This document shows, in pieces, positions 1 through 7,284 of a stretch of DNA of 7,887 nt. This DNA comes from Lachnospiraceae bacterium (GTDB lineage: Bacteria; Bacillota; Clostridia; Lachnospirales; Lachnospiraceae): contig CAAFTS010000109.1 of the NCBI GenBank assembly GCA_900765975.1, positions 1 to 7,887 of the forward strand, read 5' to 3'. Within the stretch, counting starts at the first letter, position 1. Every line of letters starts with the position of its first letter. The position numbers were made by a program, and so were the translations under genes. The notes beneath the pieces are model-generated. The model saw nothing but the letters and a program-made list of their open reading frames with translations. It was not told where the DNA came from and made no database searches.

Positions 1-478
1 AGGTCAGAAGCGCCATACAATATGCCCTTGTCCTATCCTCTACCCCCACAAAGCCAGTCAATGCCTTTTCCAAATCCTGTGCTTTTTCTTCAAAATCCCG
101 TTTTTTGCATATCTGCATAATTCGATCTAACAGTATTTTTAAATCATTATCCTTCAGAGGCTTCAACAGATAATCATAGACATTATTTGAAAATGCAGCC
201 TTAACATATTCAAAGTCTTTATACCCACTAAGTACAACCGGAATTACATCGATCTGTTTTTCATTCATGTATTCCAGCACTTCTATTCCACTCAGAACAG
301 GAAGATTAATATCCACAAACATTACATCTATATCTTGCTTTTCTAATATCTCTATGGCTGTATATCCATTATCAGCAACAGCAGTTACTTTAAACGCCGG
401 ATTGATTTTTTCTATCTTTCTGCAGATACTTCTTTGAACCGGAGGTTCATCTTCAACTACCATTACCTGTATCATCAT
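1..478 (-). CDS. YesN-type response regulator, 3' end beyond window (partial)
   Basis: The N-terminal 159 residues of a two-component response regulator are visible, covering a complete receiver domain (about residues 3-120) and the start of a charged linker. The phosphorylation pocket is intact: acidic pair E9-D10, phospho-acceptor D56 in VDINLP, switch serine S84 in LSGY, and K106 in LLKPL. In the YesN family an AraC-type helix-turn-helix output domain follows the receiver; here it would lie beyond base 1, so its presence is inferred from the receiver style and the partner kinase. The gene overlaps the 3' end of the kinase gene by 26 bp, which suggests translational coupling. Two adjacent ATGs (478 and 475) follow an AGGAGG site; spacing is 5 nt to the first and 8 nt to the second, so either could be used. 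The likely role is activating the upstream transporter operon. Confidence 0.9.
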   Translation of the reverse strand, partial: MMIQVMVVEDEPPVQRSICRKIEKINPAFKVTAVADNGYTAIEILEKQDIDVMFVDINLPVLSGIEVLEYMNEKQIDVIPVVLSGYKDFEYVKAAFSNNVYDYLLKPLKDNDLKILLDRIMQICKKRDFEEKAQDLEKALTGFVGVEDRTRAYCMALLT

Positions 479-2252
479 ACTTTCCTCCTATCACTATTCC
501 AGCTCCATGCTCACTGTTCTCTATGTCAAAAATCAAATCCTCCCCATAAGCGATATAAAGCCGAACAAATACATTTTTCAAGGAAAGTCCTCCTATTCGG
601 AGTTCTTTAATCAGTTCTGTCAATTCCTTATTACGAATTTCGTTGAGCTGTTCCTGAATTTGTTTCTGTTTTTCTGCTTCGATTCCACTTCCGTTATCCC
701 GTATTCGTATTTCCCATACATTCTCCATGAAAAGAACCTGTATATCTATGATCCATGGAAATGTTTTCTTCTTAAATCCATGTGCAAAACAGTTCTCAAG
801 CAGCGGCTGTATAATAAATCTCGGTATTCTAAAGGAACGTATTTCTCCTACATAAACCATAGAATATCGAAATTTATCCTCATAACGTATCTTCATTAAT
901 TCAAGATAATTTTCAGCATATTTTATTTCTTCTTCAAATTCCGTATAATTTGCATTAAACCGCGTATTATAATGAATCATATCAGATAATTTCTCACATA
1001 TTTCTGGTATCTTTTCACTTTCCCCATCTGTTGACATGGCAGAAACAACTGAAAGAATATTATGGATAAAATGAGGATTCATCTGTGCTTGAAGTGCAAA
1101 CATCTGGCTCTGTATTTCATTTACCCTGCTGGTCATAACTCTTTCCATCGAATCCTGCAGTTTTTTTATCAAGCTGTCAAAAGCAAGATTGAGTTTCAAA
1201 AGTTCATTATCGTTTTCCGAAGTGATCAAAGGTATTTCTTTCAAATTTTCATCTGCATGCAGACTTCCAACTACATCACACAATCTGGCAATGGGCTCTG
1301 TTGTCTTTTTAATTACCTGAACCTGCCCCATCCATATAATAAAAATAATGCATATAATTAAAAGAAACATCCAGGCAAATGTTGAAAACATACTGACGAC
1401 CAATGCCGTATTTTTGGAAACAAGCACTATCGATATATGATATTCCTCAAATTCATTCCAGATACTATAAACACCTTTCGAGATATATCCTGATTTCAGA
1501 CTATTTGATGTTTTATATTTCCATGGCTCTCCATAAGTAAAAATGGGTTCATCCCTATTTTCTTCAAAAATATAACATTCCGTTCCATCTGCAAGTACCT
1601 TTGAAAATGCATTTTGAAAAATTTCCATAGGTACCTGCACTTGTACATATCCCAATCTTTCAGATGGAATAATTTGATAATCTTTGATTTCTCTAATTGC
1701 AGAAATAACAGAAACTTCATCATTTACATACGGATCCTGAACGTCTACTTTGAACATTTTCGCCTGCTTATTCTCCGTAAAAGCAACCTGTGCATTATCA
1801 TAAAATTCTTGATTCTGACAATCTTTTTTCAGATATCCGTAATCTACTGCTCTCCCCGAAAATATAAAATTCTCTTGATCATCTAAAAGGCATATTCTTC
1901 CTATTGAATTTTGTTTCAGCATATAGGACATCATATACTGTTTCAATTCAGCATCTTGATCTGTATATTCATTAAAATAATTATTGCTTCCTGTATAATT
2001 TTGCACATCTCGAAACGTGTTGATAATAAAATTATTTGCGGCCAGCTGCAAGGCTACTTCATCTGCCAACTGCAGCGCGGTATCAACTTGCGAAACTGCT
2101 CCTTTCATCTGGACATTCATTTGTTCTTCAAAAGAACTGCGAACTTTTGCAAATGTATATCCGGCTGCCACAGCCGTCAATGCAACGATCACAGCCGCCA
2201 CTATAATAATATTTTTTAGTATAATCTGTCTTTGAAATTTATATTTCTGCAA
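453..2252 (-). CDS. YesM/LytS-type sensor histidine kinase
   Basis: This is a membrane sensor kinase of 599 residues if read from the TTG at 2252. The order is a short basic N-terminus, TM1 (about 12-34), an extracellular sensor region of about 250 residues (probably Cache-like), TM2 (about 283-308), a HAMP-like linker, a His_kinase block with LQAQMNPHFIHN (phospho-acceptor H394) and a C-terminal HATPase_c domain. The ATPase shows an N box in QPLLENCFAHG (N487), a G1 box RDNGSGI (D519) and a G2-like GGLSLKNV near 555. All catalytic landmarks are present. No ATG occurs in frame before TM1. The reading frame extends to an upstream TTG at 2336, but that would overlap the oxidoreductase gene by 62 bp, whereas the TTG at 2252 has a well-spaced AGAGG. 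It follows the oxidoreductase by 22 nt and overlaps the response regulator gene. The ligand is unknown; a sugar or liganded binding protein is likely. Confidence 0.9.
   Translation of the reverse strand: MQKYKFQRQIILKNIIIVAAVIVALTAVAAGYTFAKVRSSFEEQMNVQMKGAVSQVDTALQLADEVALQLAANNFIINTFRDVQNYTGSNNYFNEYTDQDAELKQYMMSYMLKQNSIGRICLLDDQENFIFSGRAVDYGYLKKDCQNQEFYDNAQVAFTENKQAKMFKVDVQDPYVNDEVSVISAIREIKDYQIIPSERLGYVQVQVPMEIFQNAFSKVLADGTECYIFEENRDEPIFTYGEPWKYKTSNSLKSGYISKGVYSIWNEFEEYHISIVLVSKNTALVVSMFSTFAWMFLLIICIIFIIWMGQVQVIKKTTEPIARLCDVVGSLHADENLKEIPLITSENDNELLKLNLAFDSLIKKLQDSMERVMTSRVNEIQSQMFALQAQMNPHFIHNILSVVSAMSTDGESEKIPEICEKLSDMIHYNTRFNANYTEFEEEIKYAENYLELMKIRYEDKFRYSMVYVGEIRSFRIPRFIIQPLLENCFAHGFKKKTFPWIIDIQVLFMENVWEIRIRDNGSGIEAEKQKQIQEQLNEIRNKELTELIKELRIGGLSLKNVFVRLYIAYGEDLIFDIENSEHGAGIVIGGKYDDTGNGS
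484..489 (-). promoter_or_regulatory. Ribosome binding site of the response regulator
   Basis: A perfect AGGAGG on the minus strand lies inside the 3' end of the kinase gene. It is 5 nt from the ATG at 478 and 8 nt from the ATG at 475, so it supports a start at this double methionine and shows the regulator is translated from within the kinase message. Confidence 0.8.
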
Positions 2253-2259
2253 ACTCTTT

Positions 2260-2264
2260 CCTCT
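2260..2264 (-). promoter_or_regulatory. Ribosome binding site that places the kinase start at TTG 2252
   Basis: AGAGG, within a purine-rich AGAGAGGAAAGAG stretch, sits 7 nt before a TTG codon in the kinase frame. It lies just after the oxidoreductase stop codon, and the resulting N-terminus (about 11 residues before TM1) is normal for this kinase family. An ATG at 2271 is out of frame with the kinase. Confidence 0.65.
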
Positions 2265-2274
2265 CTCCCATGAG

Positions 2275-3345
2275 TCAATAAGCCCATGGCTGTGTTTGAG
2301 TAACAACTTCTTCCCCTGTTTCAATTGCCTTTTCAATCATAAATGACAGATACGTATCCTGCGCTGCCTCTCTAAGAGGATAAAAATCTTCTCCTGTTTC
2401 CACATATGTTTTCATCTTCTCAAGGCAGGATGCCACAGCTATTTCATCATCATTCATTCTTGCCGGATAAAATGGATTTTTATAAACGCATTGATCTAAA
2501 AACATCATATCCTTATGCGCCCATTCTGTGTTGTTGTTTACCCCTACATCAAATCTTGAGATTTCTTGTGTCACCGGAACATTTTCCTCGGTCAAATATC
2601 TGACCGTCATGTCATTAATTTCTCCCTTTACCCCTTGAATATTCCAGCGTCTTGTACGAATCATAGAAAAATACTGTTCACCGGCAAAGTCCAAAAATGC
2701 TGTCTTTCCATTTTCAAAAGCAAGAGAAGCCCAATCTCTTTCAAATTGAACTGTTTTCCCGCTTTGGTCAAAACCGCCTCTTCCATTGGTTGCTATGATA
2801 TCGGATATAAATTTCTGTCCGCGAATCCTGCAGTTTTCAAATTGAATGCCTAAATATTTCCGAAACATACTTACTGCATGATATCCATGAAGAGCAGAAA
2901 GCATTGCGCCTGTAATTTCACCGAGAAATCCCTGTCGGATAATCTCCAGGCTTGCCGCATAATACGGTTGAAGGAAATATTGTTCGACGATCTGTACTTT
3001 TCCATTTAGTTTTTGAGTCATCTCCCACAAGTCACAAAGTTCTTTTACATTCTGTGCCGGCGGCGTTTCGCAAAGAACCGGAACCTCTGCTTCCATCAAT
3101 TTGACAAGATATTCTTTTACAATCGTACGCGGCACACATAACACTGCAAAATCCGGGTTTGTTTTCAATGCTTCATCCAGATTCTCTGTAGCATATACCC
3201 CTTCTCTTTCTGCCACTTCTTCCGCACGCTGTTTTGTTCTCAATACTCCCGCACAGATTTCAAATCGTTCCGGCACCATTTTAGCTATACGATAGAAAAA
3301 ATCCGCCCTCCATCCAAATCCAATTACAATAAATTTTGCTTTCAT
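2275..3345 (-). CDS. Divergent Gfo/Idh/MocA-family oxidoreductase
   Basis: This 356-residue protein has the two-domain layout of Gfo/Idh/MocA NAD(P)-dependent sugar dehydrogenases. It has an N-terminal Rossmann fold (FIVIGFGWRADFF, residues 5-17, with G9 and G11 but A14 in place of the third glycine), the usual alternation to about residue 125, then an alpha/beta substrate domain. The family EKP signature is replaced by E93-T94-P95, so the usual lysine is missing. The second motif region reads ALHGYHAVSMFR (151-162): H156 aligns with the conserved histidine, but the usual aspartate four residues before it is leucine. The fold is otherwise full length and undamaged, so this looks like a distinct subfamily rather than decay. 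The start is ATG with AGGAG 9 nt upstream. It lies 100 bp after the second permease gene, in a gap with no convincing promoter or terminator. The substrate, probably an imported sugar or its derivative, cannot be named. Confidence 0.85.
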   Translation of the reverse strand: MKAKFIVIGFGWRADFFYRIAKMVPERFEICAGVLRTKQRAEEVAEREGVYATENLDEALKTNPDFAVLCVPRTIVKEYLVKLMEAEVPVLCETPPAQNVKELCDLWEMTQKLNGKVQIVEQYFLQPYYAASLEIIRQGFLGEITGAMLSALHGYHAVSMFRKYLGIQFENCRIRGQKFISDIIATNGRGGFDQSGKTVQFERDWASLAFENGKTAFLDFAGEQYFSMIRTRRWNIQGVKGEINDMTVRYLTEENVPVTQEISRFDVGVNNNTEWAHKDMMFLDQCVYKNPFYPARMNDDEIAVASCLEKMKTYVETGEDFYPLREAAQDTYLSFMIEKAIETGEEVVTQTQPWAY

Positions 3346-3445
3346 CTTTTTTTCTCCTACTATTTGTATTATCCTAAACTATACGTTTTAAAATACTGCA
3401 AGTTCTGCTCTGCCTCATCATATCATACTGAAGAGTCAAAGTCAC

Positions 3446-4267
3446 TCACCCTTTCACAGCTCCCGAAGTCATACCTGCCACAATCTGTTTCTGCAGAATA
3501 ATAAACAGGATCAACATCGGCAAAACAGCCAATGTCAAAGCTCCGAACACATACTGCCAATCGCGGTTATATCTGCCGAAAAAACTATAAATAGACATTG
3601 CCACAGTCGCCTTTTTTGAAGATCCAAGATAAAACAATGGTATCATAAAATTATTCCATACATCAATGGCTGTAATAACGATATTCGTAACCATAATTGG
3701 TTTAAGTACCGGGAACAGAACCCGAAATGTCATCTGCCAAAAATTACATCCGTCTATAATTGCTGCTTCGTCAATATCTCTTGGCACCCCTTTTACAAAA
3801 CTACAAAATGTCATTACAGTAAACGGAATCCTAAGCGAAATAAAAATACATATTACAGAGAAAAAAGTTCCGTATATATTCAATGCTTTTAACAAGAAGA
3901 AAATAGAAGCAATCTGAAGAGTAAGCGTAAGCCCAAAAATAAAGTAATAATACAATGATCTTGTCACTCTGTCATTTCTTCTTGATATCACAATACCGGC
4001 AACTGCACCAAAAAGTACCGATAACACTGTTACAGGAATTGTAATAATCGCACTATTCACATATCCCAGAAGAATCTTCCCCGATTCTAATACATGCGTA
4101 TAGTTCGAAATAAGCCATTGTTTTGGCAATTCCAAATTAAACATTGCCGCTTCTGACTGTGATTTAAATGAACCTAAAATCATCATAAGAAACGGAACAA
4201 CATAAATAAGCGCAAGCATAATCAGAAGGATTGATAATATAATTTCACCTTTTGTTCTTTTTTTCAT
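3446..4267 (-). CDS. CUT1 sugar ABC transporter permease, MalG/LacG/YesQ type
   Basis: This is the second inner-membrane permease subunit of a carbohydrate importer, 273 residues, normal for the MalG-like branch. Hydrophobic segments lie near residues 10-32, 70-95, 105-128, 132-155, 190-210 and 240-260. The EAA loop that contacts the ABC ATPase is present at about 166-190, with DEAAIIDGCNFW and the conserved glycine at 173. The C-terminus QKQIVAGMTSGAVKG is typical of this subunit. The start codon overlaps the stop of the preceding permease by one base (TAATG), and an AGGAGG lies 10 nt upstream inside that gene, so the two subunits are probably made in step. It pairs with the upstream permease as a heterodimer. 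Substrate specificity cannot be read from this subunit. Confidence 0.95.
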   Translation of the reverse strand: MKKRTKGEIILSILLIMLALIYVVPFLMMILGSFKSQSEAAMFNLELPKQWLISNYTHVLESGKILLGYVNSAIITIPVTVLSVLFGAVAGIVISRRNDRVTRSLYYYFIFGLTLTLQIASIFFLLKALNIYGTFFSVICIFISLRIPFTVMTFCSFVKGVPRDIDEAAIIDGCNFWQMTFRVLFPVLKPIMVTNIVITAIDVWNNFMIPLFYLGSSKKATVAMSIYSFFGRYNRDWQYVFGALTLAVLPMLILFIILQKQIVAGMTSGAVKG

Positions 4268-5142
4268 TACATTTCAACCTCCTTCTTCGTAAAATATCTG
4301 TTCATAGTAAACGATATCAACACCACAATTACCGCAAGTATAATGGATCCTGCAGTTGATTCTCCTAAGAACCCAAGACTAAACGATTGATATGTATACG
4401 TAGACAACACCTGTGTATCAAAGCCCGGTCCGCCATTTGTCATAACATATATAATATCAAATACCTTCAATCCGCCTGCAATACTAAGTGTAACTACAAC
4501 AGTAAGAGACGGAACGATCAACGGCAAGGTAATATGGCGAAATTTTTCAAAAGCTGACGCTCCATCCAATGTCGCACTTTCATAATAATCCATAGGAATT
4601 GCCTGAAGTCCCGATATAAAAATAAACATATTAAACCCTGCCCACATCCATGTTTCCACAAGTATTACACTTCCGAGCGCAGTCCCATAACTGCCCAGCC
4701 AATCTGTTGCAAATCTTTCCAAACCAACAAGCATCAAAGCATTGTTAAGAAGTCCTCGATTTGCAAGAATAGATTTAAATAAAACTCCCACAACTGTAAT
4801 ACTGATCACGCATGGTGCATAATAAATCGTCCTCAAAATCCCCCTTGCGGCCACCTTTTTTACAAGAGCAAGTGCGAGCAGAAATCCCAAAGTAGTTTTT
4901 AAGATTGTTGTCAGTGCTGCAAAAATAAAAGTATTTGCAATCGACCGAATAAATACCGGATCTTTCAACAATTCCCCATAATTTGCCAATCCAATAAACA
5001 CCGGTTCATACAATCGTTCTATATTCCAGTTGGTAAACGAAAATACAAAACTGATCAAAATCGGAATGACCGAAAATACAGTATAAATAACCAGCGCCGG
5101 AATAAGCGCCCATAATGGATACAACGACTTTTTCCCTTTCAT
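4267..5142 (-). CDS. CUT1 sugar ABC transporter permease, MalF/UgpA/YesP type
   Basis: This is the first permease subunit of the importer, 291 residues. It has about six hydrophobic segments (near 8-36, 68-92, 104-125, 155-178, 208-230 and 262-282) and lacks the large extra periplasmic loop of enteric MalF, as is usual in Gram-positive members. The EAA motif is at about 188-208 (ESATLDGASAFEKF then ITLP), and the MalF-type TNGGPG signature is at 235-240. The ATG at 5142 is preceded by AAAGGA at a somewhat long spacing of about 11 nt, so translation may be modest. It follows the binding-protein gene across a 121-bp gap holding a strong hairpin, which suggests that permease expression is set lower than that of the binding protein. 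No ATP-binding subunit is encoded nearby. Confidence 0.95.
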   Translation of the reverse strand: MKGKKSLYPLWALIPALVIYTVFSVIPILISFVFSFTNWNIERLYEPVFIGLANYGELLKDPVFIRSIANTFIFAALTTILKTTLGFLLALALVKKVAARGILRTIYYAPCVISITVVGVLFKSILANRGLLNNALMLVGLERFATDWLGSYGTALGSVILVETWMWAGFNMFIFISGLQAIPMDYYESATLDGASAFEKFRHITLPLIVPSLTVVVTLSIAGGLKVFDIIYVMTNGGPGFDTQVLSTYTYQSFSLGFLGESTAGSIILAVIVVLISFTMNRYFTKKEVEM

Positions 5143-5217
5143 AATCTGTCAAATCCTTTCCGAAAACGAAATTTCACATACATGTCCTAACCATTTATTC
5201 CAACATCTTTATTGCAG

Positions 5218-5251
5218 AAAAAAGGAGGTCCGGGCATTCTGTCCGAACCTC
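5218..5251 (-). terminator. Intercistronic hairpin with U-tract after the binding-protein gene
   Basis: On the minus strand GAGGTTCGG, a 9-nt loop, then CCGGACCTC forms a 9-bp stem with one G-U pair, followed by C and six Ts. It begins 13 nt after the TAG of the solute-binding protein gene. The shape is that of an intrinsic terminator, but the permeases downstream have no obvious promoter of their own. It is therefore most likely a partial terminator and 3' stabiliser that gives high binding-protein and lower permease expression. Its read-through efficiency is inferred. Confidence 0.8.
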
Positions 5252-5263
5252 GCATACTAACGG

Positions 5264-6592
5264 CTATTCCCAGCCCTCTGCTCCTTTTTCTGTCATAAAC
5301 TTATTGACATCCTGCTGGAAACGGTCAAGAACAGCTTTACCATCCATATTTCCTTTTGACGGTGCTTCCAGGAAATATACCCAAAGCGTATTTCCAAACA
5401 ACGGCTGAAGTGTATCAATATATTGATTCATCTGCGCAACTACTCTTCCGCTTTCCATATATTCATTGTAAATCTTCGGAATATCTGGGTTCATAGCCTC
5501 TTCATTTCCATCAACACCTTCTATATTAGGAAATCCCGGTCGTGACTCAAAGTAAATGTTGCCATATTCAGGAGTACTCCATAATTCAAACACTTCTTTA
5601 ATCGTATCAAGCTTCTCTGTATCTTTATTTACAGCAATTCCCATCGCTGTTGGAAGATATGCAAGAACATCATTGTTGTCATATCCAACCGGCGGATTAA
5701 AAATAGAAAAATCTGCATCCGGATAGGATTCCTCAATTGAGGTAAGAATCTCTGTTGCTCCGTAAATCATCGCAATTTCACCGCTTGCCAATCTTCCCAA
5801 AATCTCATCATAACTAACCGTCATATAATCTTCATTAACATATCCTTTTTTAAACAAATCCAGATACTCGTCTATAACGGCTGCCATTTCCGGATAATCA
5901 TTAAATTCTGCTTGGTTTGTAAGAATCTTTTCTGCAAAATCTTCACATACTTCTCCTGTTCCAAGAGCTCTTGACATACCAGAAGTCATCCAGATTTGTG
6001 GAACCCATGTATCTGATGGCACTGCAATTGGTGTAATTCCATCTGCTTTCAACTGGTCGCAGATTGCATAAAATTCATCCAATGTTTTCGGAAGTTCTGA
6101 AATTCCCTGTTCCTCAAATACTGTCTTATTGTAAATCAATCCCTGGAAACCATTTGATGCTTCAAAGCAATAGCCATAATGTTTTCCGTTATATTCTGTA
6201 AGTTCCGGAGCAATCACTTTTGACATCCATGCTTCGTCATCCAACGGTACAAAAAACTCTTCCGGATTTACAGCCGCAAACAAATCTGCAAACTGATATA
6301 CGACAAGATCCGGAGCTTCATGAGAATTTAATCTCATTTTCATAAGATTGTCATACTGATCATCCGGGATAACCTCGAATTCGATAGAAATATTTTCCTC
6401 TTCGTTCAGTTTTTCTACCATATTCTGAAGTCCTGAATACCATCTGGATTGCTGAACCATACCTGTCAATTCAACTTTCTCTTTTTTGTCCCCATCAGTA
6501 TCGTTTCCAGATGTACTTCCGCAGGCTGCCAATGATATCGTCATTGCTGCTGCAAGTGCTGATGCAAGTATTTTTTTATATCTGTTCTTCAC
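5264..6592 (-). CDS. Extracellular sugar-binding lipoprotein (family 1 SBP, CUT1)
   Basis: This 442-residue lipoprotein is the substrate receptor of the importer. The N-terminus has basic residues, a hydrophobic stretch (8-20) and the lipobox L21-A22-A23-C24, so the mature protein would be anchored outside the membrane through C24. A Gly/Ser/Asp-rich linker follows, then a family 1 binding-protein fold with typical blocks: IPDDQYDNLMKMRL (75-88), APDLVVYQ (93-100), GLIYNKTVFEEQGI (151-164) and LPKTLDEFYAICDQLKADG (167-185). The start is GTG at 6592 with GGAGGA 8 nt upstream; this start gives a full signal peptide. It is first in the operon, directly behind the promoter and the leader palindrome, and is followed by a hairpin before the permeases. 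Aromatic residues around W51 to Y52 and in the C-terminal part suit sugar stacking, but the ligand cannot be deduced. Confidence 0.95.
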   Translation of the reverse strand: MKNRYKKILASALAAAMTISLAACGSTSGNDTDGDKKEKVELTGMVQQSRWYSGLQNMVEKLNEEENISIEFEVIPDDQYDNLMKMRLNSHEAPDLVVYQFADLFAAVNPEEFFVPLDDEAWMSKVIAPELTEYNGKHYGYCFEASNGFQGLIYNKTVFEEQGISELPKTLDEFYAICDQLKADGITPIAVPSDTWVPQIWMTSGMSRALGTGEVCEDFAEKILTNQAEFNDYPEMAAVIDEYLDLFKKGYVNEDYMTVSYDEILGRLASGEIAMIYGATEILTSIEESYPDADFSIFNPPVGYDNNDVLAYLPTAMGIAVNKDTEKLDTIKEVFELWSTPEYGNIYFESRPGFPNIEGVDGNEEAMNPDIPKIYNEYMESGRVVAQMNQYIDTLQPLFGNTLWVYFLEAPSKGNMDGKAVLDRFQQDVNKFMTEKGAEGWE

Positions 6593-6600
6593 TATCTTTT

Positions 6601-6606
6601 TCCTCC
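6601..6606 (-). promoter_or_regulatory. Ribosome binding site of the binding-protein gene
   Basis: GGAGGA lies 8 nt before a GTG codon that begins a complete lipoprotein signal peptide. This supports the non-ATG start at 6592. Confidence 0.8.
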
Positions 6607-6615
6607 ATTTTTTAT

Positions 6616-6625
6616 TGAGCGCTCA
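6616..6625. promoter_or_regulatory. Candidate operator: symmetric TGAGCGCTCA palindrome
   Basis: A perfect 10-bp palindrome with a central CG lies in the leader of the transporter operon, roughly 6-16 nt after the predicted transcription start and 10 nt before the ribosome binding site. Its half-sites and central CG resemble LacI-family operators, and the position would suit a roadblock repressor. It is too short for a standard 14-bp CcpA cre site. The regulator identity is inferred, and no LacI-type gene is in the window. Confidence 0.45.
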
Positions 6626-6637
6626 TCTGTTATCACT

Positions 6638-6666
6638 AGTATAACTGAAAAAACACTCTTATAAAA
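6638..6666 (-). promoter_or_regulatory. Candidate promoter of the transporter operon
   Basis: On the minus strand a good -10 TATACT (6643-6638) is preceded by a 17-nt spacer and a poor -35 (TTTTAT at 6666-6661). It is the best promoter candidate between the trkA-like terminator and the GTG start, and would give a leader of about 40 nt. The weak -35 fits a promoter that needs an activator such as the response regulator encoded at the end of the operon; that link is inferred. Confidence 0.55.
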
Positions 6667-6675
6667 TGGCATTTT
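6663..6675. repeat. AAAATGGCATTTT inverted repeat at the -35 region
   Basis: A perfect 6-bp inverted repeat around a single central base overlaps and extends upstream of the weak -35 element. It could be a regulator site, but the neighbourhood is very AT-rich, so chance is a real alternative. Confidence 0.35.
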
Positions 6676-6693
6676 TTAAACAAAAATATGGAA

Positions 6694-6731
6694 AATATAA
6701 AAATGCGGAAAATTCTCACTCTACCGCATTT
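6694..6731 (-). terminator. Rho-independent terminator after the trkA-like remnant
   Basis: On the minus strand AAATGCGG and CCGCATTT form a perfect 8-bp stem around a 15-nt loop, followed by TTATATTTT. It starts 15 nt after the stop codon of the trkA-like gene and separates it from the transporter operon. The large loop lowers certainty a little. Confidence 0.8.
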
Positions 6732-6746
6732 CTTAACTAAGTATTT

Positions 6747-7223
6747 TTAGATATAAAAGCACTTTGGGATATCCCGGCTAGATCCCAGCACCAACATCGT
6801 ACTGCCTTCCGGAATCTTTGTGTCTGATCTGATGCTCAGATCCAGTGCTCCATTCTGTTTAAACGCCATAATATTGATATGATGATTGTTTCGAATATCC
6901 AGTTCTCCAACTGTTTTTCCTACCCATGCCTCAGGAATCATGATTTCAAAAATTGCATGTTCCTCATCCAGCTCAACATAATCTAAAATATGGTCTGCAC
7001 TGTATCGGATTGCCGTCCAGATTGCCAATTGTTTTTCCGGATATACTACATCATCAGCGCCATTTCTCAGCAAAAACTTTGCATGCACATCCCTTGCGGC
7101 CCTGGATACAACAAATTTAGCTCCCAATTCTTTTAAACGTGAAGTTGTTTCCAAAGAACTCTGGAAATTATCTCCGATTGCAACAATACACACATCAAAA
7201 TTGCGAACTCCCAAGGATTCCAT
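6747..7223 (-). pseudogene. trkA: 5'-truncated trkA-like K+ uptake regulatory (RCK) gene
   Basis: The 158 codons match the latter two-thirds of a TrkA/KtrA-type RCK protein, the cytoplasmic NAD-binding gate of TrkH/KtrB potassium channels. What remains is the end of the RCK_N domain (SLGVRNFDVCIVAIG, then the ETTSRLKELGAKFVVSRA and NGADDVVYPEKQLA blocks, to about residue 70) and an apparently complete RCK_C (TrkA_C) domain to the natural C-terminus SSRDIPKCFYI. Full-length family members are about 215-225 residues; the first 60-70, including the GxGxxG nucleotide loop, are absent. Homology begins right at the ATG at 7223, with an in-frame TAA only 12 bases before that ATG and no Shine-Dalgarno sequence. 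The remaining frame has no stops or shifts, so the loss may be recent, or a short RCK_C protein may still be made. It lies 82 bp after bcp, and no trkH partner is visible. Confidence 0.75.
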
Positions 7224-7284
7224 GGAGCATTTTTAATTTCATGGTACAGTTATCAGTTCAGATATTGTTCCATGAATAATTCAG

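Noticed and set aside
507..899. 130-codon plus-strand open frame and several shorter plus-strand frames (1062-1361, 1614-1886, 1911-2219)
   Set aside because: They lie antisense within the well-supported kinase gene, their products show no recognisable domain and low-complexity Phe/Ile/Tyr-rich content, and they have no convincing context. They are shadows.
2406..3295. Plus-strand frames opposite the oxidoreductase
   Set aside because: They are antisense to a gene with clear family features and show no recognisable protein.
3346..3445. Internal promoter between the second permease and the oxidoreductase
   Set aside because: GATAAT- and TATAGT-like -10 candidates exist, but none has a matching -35 at 16-18 nt. 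The AT-rich 100-bp gap shows no terminator either.
5143..5217. TTGACA (near 5153) before the first permease as a -35 element
   Set aside because: It lies only a few bases before the ATG, so any transcript from it would start inside the gene. It overlaps the ribosome binding region and is probably chance.
6616..6625. CcpA cre site reading of the leader palindrome
   Set aside because: The cre consensus spans 14 bp (TG...CG...CA), while the TG-to-CA span here is 10 bp, so it does not fit catabolite control by CcpA.
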